64,000 nt of DNA. Source: Lentzea atacamensis (lineage in GTDB: Bacteria > Actinomycetota > Actinomycetes > Mycobacteriales > Pseudonocardiaceae). The notes beneath the pieces were generated by a model that made no database searches, was not told where the DNA came from, and saw only the letters and a program-made list of their open reading frames with translations. Shown here piece by piece: positions 63,591 through 64,000 of the stretch. The position numbers were made by a program, and so were the translations under genes. Each line of letters opens with the position of its first letter. Position 1 is the stretch's first letter. Where the stretch lies: positions 310,001 through 374,000 of the forward strand of contig NZ_QLTT01000007.1 of the NCBI RefSeq assembly GCF_003269295.1, written 5' to 3'.

Positions 63591-64000
63591 GTGGCCGCTG
63601 CCAGAGATCCGTTCGACTTCCCCCGGCACTGGGAGGCGGACGTCGTCCTCAGCGACGGCGGCACCGTCCACCTGCGACCGATCACGCCGGACGACGGCGA
63701 GAAGCTGCGGGAGTTCCACGGCAGGCTGTCCGAGCGGACGCGGTACTTCCGCTACTTCGGGCCCTACCCGCGAATCCCGCAGCGCGACCTCGAACGGTTC
63801 AGCACCGTCGACCACCACGACCGCGTGGCGCTCATCGCGTTGCTCGGTGACGACATCGTCGCGGTCGGGCGGTTCGACCGGCTGCACGGCGGGGAGAGCG
63901 CCGAGGTCGCGTTCGTCGTCGAGGACGGGCATCAGGGGCGTGGGCTGGGCAGCATCCTGCTCGAGCACCTCGCCGCGGCTGCCAGAGAAGTCGGGCTCAC
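63591..64000 (+). CDS. GNAT acetyltransferase, N-terminal part (gene runs off the window)
   Basis: 136 codons visible from GTG 63591. Sequence VHLRPITPDD, RLSERTRYFRYF, ALIALLGDDIVAVGRFDRL and EDGHQGRGLGSILLEHLA is a GNAT fold with the acetyl-CoA loop QGRGLG. The DFPRHWEADVVLSDGG start is typical of the actinobacterial bifunctional proteins that join a GNAT domain to an NDP-forming acyl-CoA synthetase (about 900 residues). Whether the synthetase part follows cannot be seen here. Together with acuC it would form a lysine acetylation switch. Confidence 0.85.
   Translation, partial: MAAARDPFDFPRHWEADVVLSDGGTVHLRPITPDDGEKLREFHGRLSERTRYFRYFGPYPRIPQRDLERFSTVDHHDRVALIALLGDDIVAVGRFDRLHGGESAEVAFVVEDGHQGRGLGSILLEHLAAAAREVGL

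Noticed and set aside
62268..63968. Upstream extension of the DUF3558 lipoprotein frame opposite acuC
   Set aside because: The lipoprotein signal marks the true start; the extension is antisense to acuC.

Overview
This window is chromosomal DNA from a GC-rich actinomycete, most likely a member of the Pseudonocardiaceae (Lentzea/Saccharothrix-like; the genus is inference). The support is GC-rich codon use with many GTG starts, a mycobacterial-type SOS box, and a gene order that follows the Mycobacterium miaB - Rv2732c - Rv2731 - Rv2728c - miaA - dapF - hflX - lexA - nrdR - ideR backbone. That backbone is interrupted by accessory segments.

Layout. 0-1.5 kb: end of a succinate dehydrogenase operon (sdhA, sdhB). 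1.6-4.0 kb: small secreted proteins, an orphan response regulator and a small lipoprotein. 4.0-10.5 kb: gluABCD uptake operon, a divergent two-component system and a TAXI-type binding lipoprotein. 10.6-16.4 kb: miaB, a membrane protein, a DUF349 protein, an Rv2728c-like protein, miaA and dapF. 16.4-19.1 kb: accessory SMP-30/MFS operon with a divergent ArsR-like regulator. 19.2-24.9 kb: hflX, a membrane-anchored propeller, a P450 with a divergent regulator, lexA and an SOS-box small membrane protein. 25-29.3 kb: secreted proteins and a large AfsR/SARP regulator. 29.6-33.0 kb: nrdR-nrdJ. 33-54.6 kb: mostly accessory genes, including a PEP-synthase/Rph-like enzyme, EcsC, a CBS protein, an ArsR-SRPBCC pair, a polysaccharide lyase, endonuclease V, lspA, a decayed beta-glucoside locus, a HelR-type helicase, cutA-add and an S15 peptidase, with several pseudogenes. 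54.8-60.8 kb: DUF4192, then an ideR-galK-galE-S9 peptidase operon read leftward. 60.8-64 kb: sulfurtransferase, DUF3558 lipoprotein, acuC and the start of a GNAT protein.

Most unusual signal. A short AT-rich motif (core GATATATC, directional form CCGATATATCAG) occurs nine times exactly plus several variants, only in and beside accessory genes. At several gene ends its TGA or TAA is the stop codon itself. At 21.7 and 41.7 kb the motif sits 23-24 bases from a long hairpin of conserved sequence. Part of that hairpin recurs in the promoter between the P450 and its regulator. Together these look like a dispersed repeat or regulatory system that standard annotation would miss.

Limits. All calls were made by eye from the sequence and translations; no database or structure search was run. 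Motif expectations are rough hand estimates. Start sites are chosen from start codons, ribosome binding sites and family knowledge.
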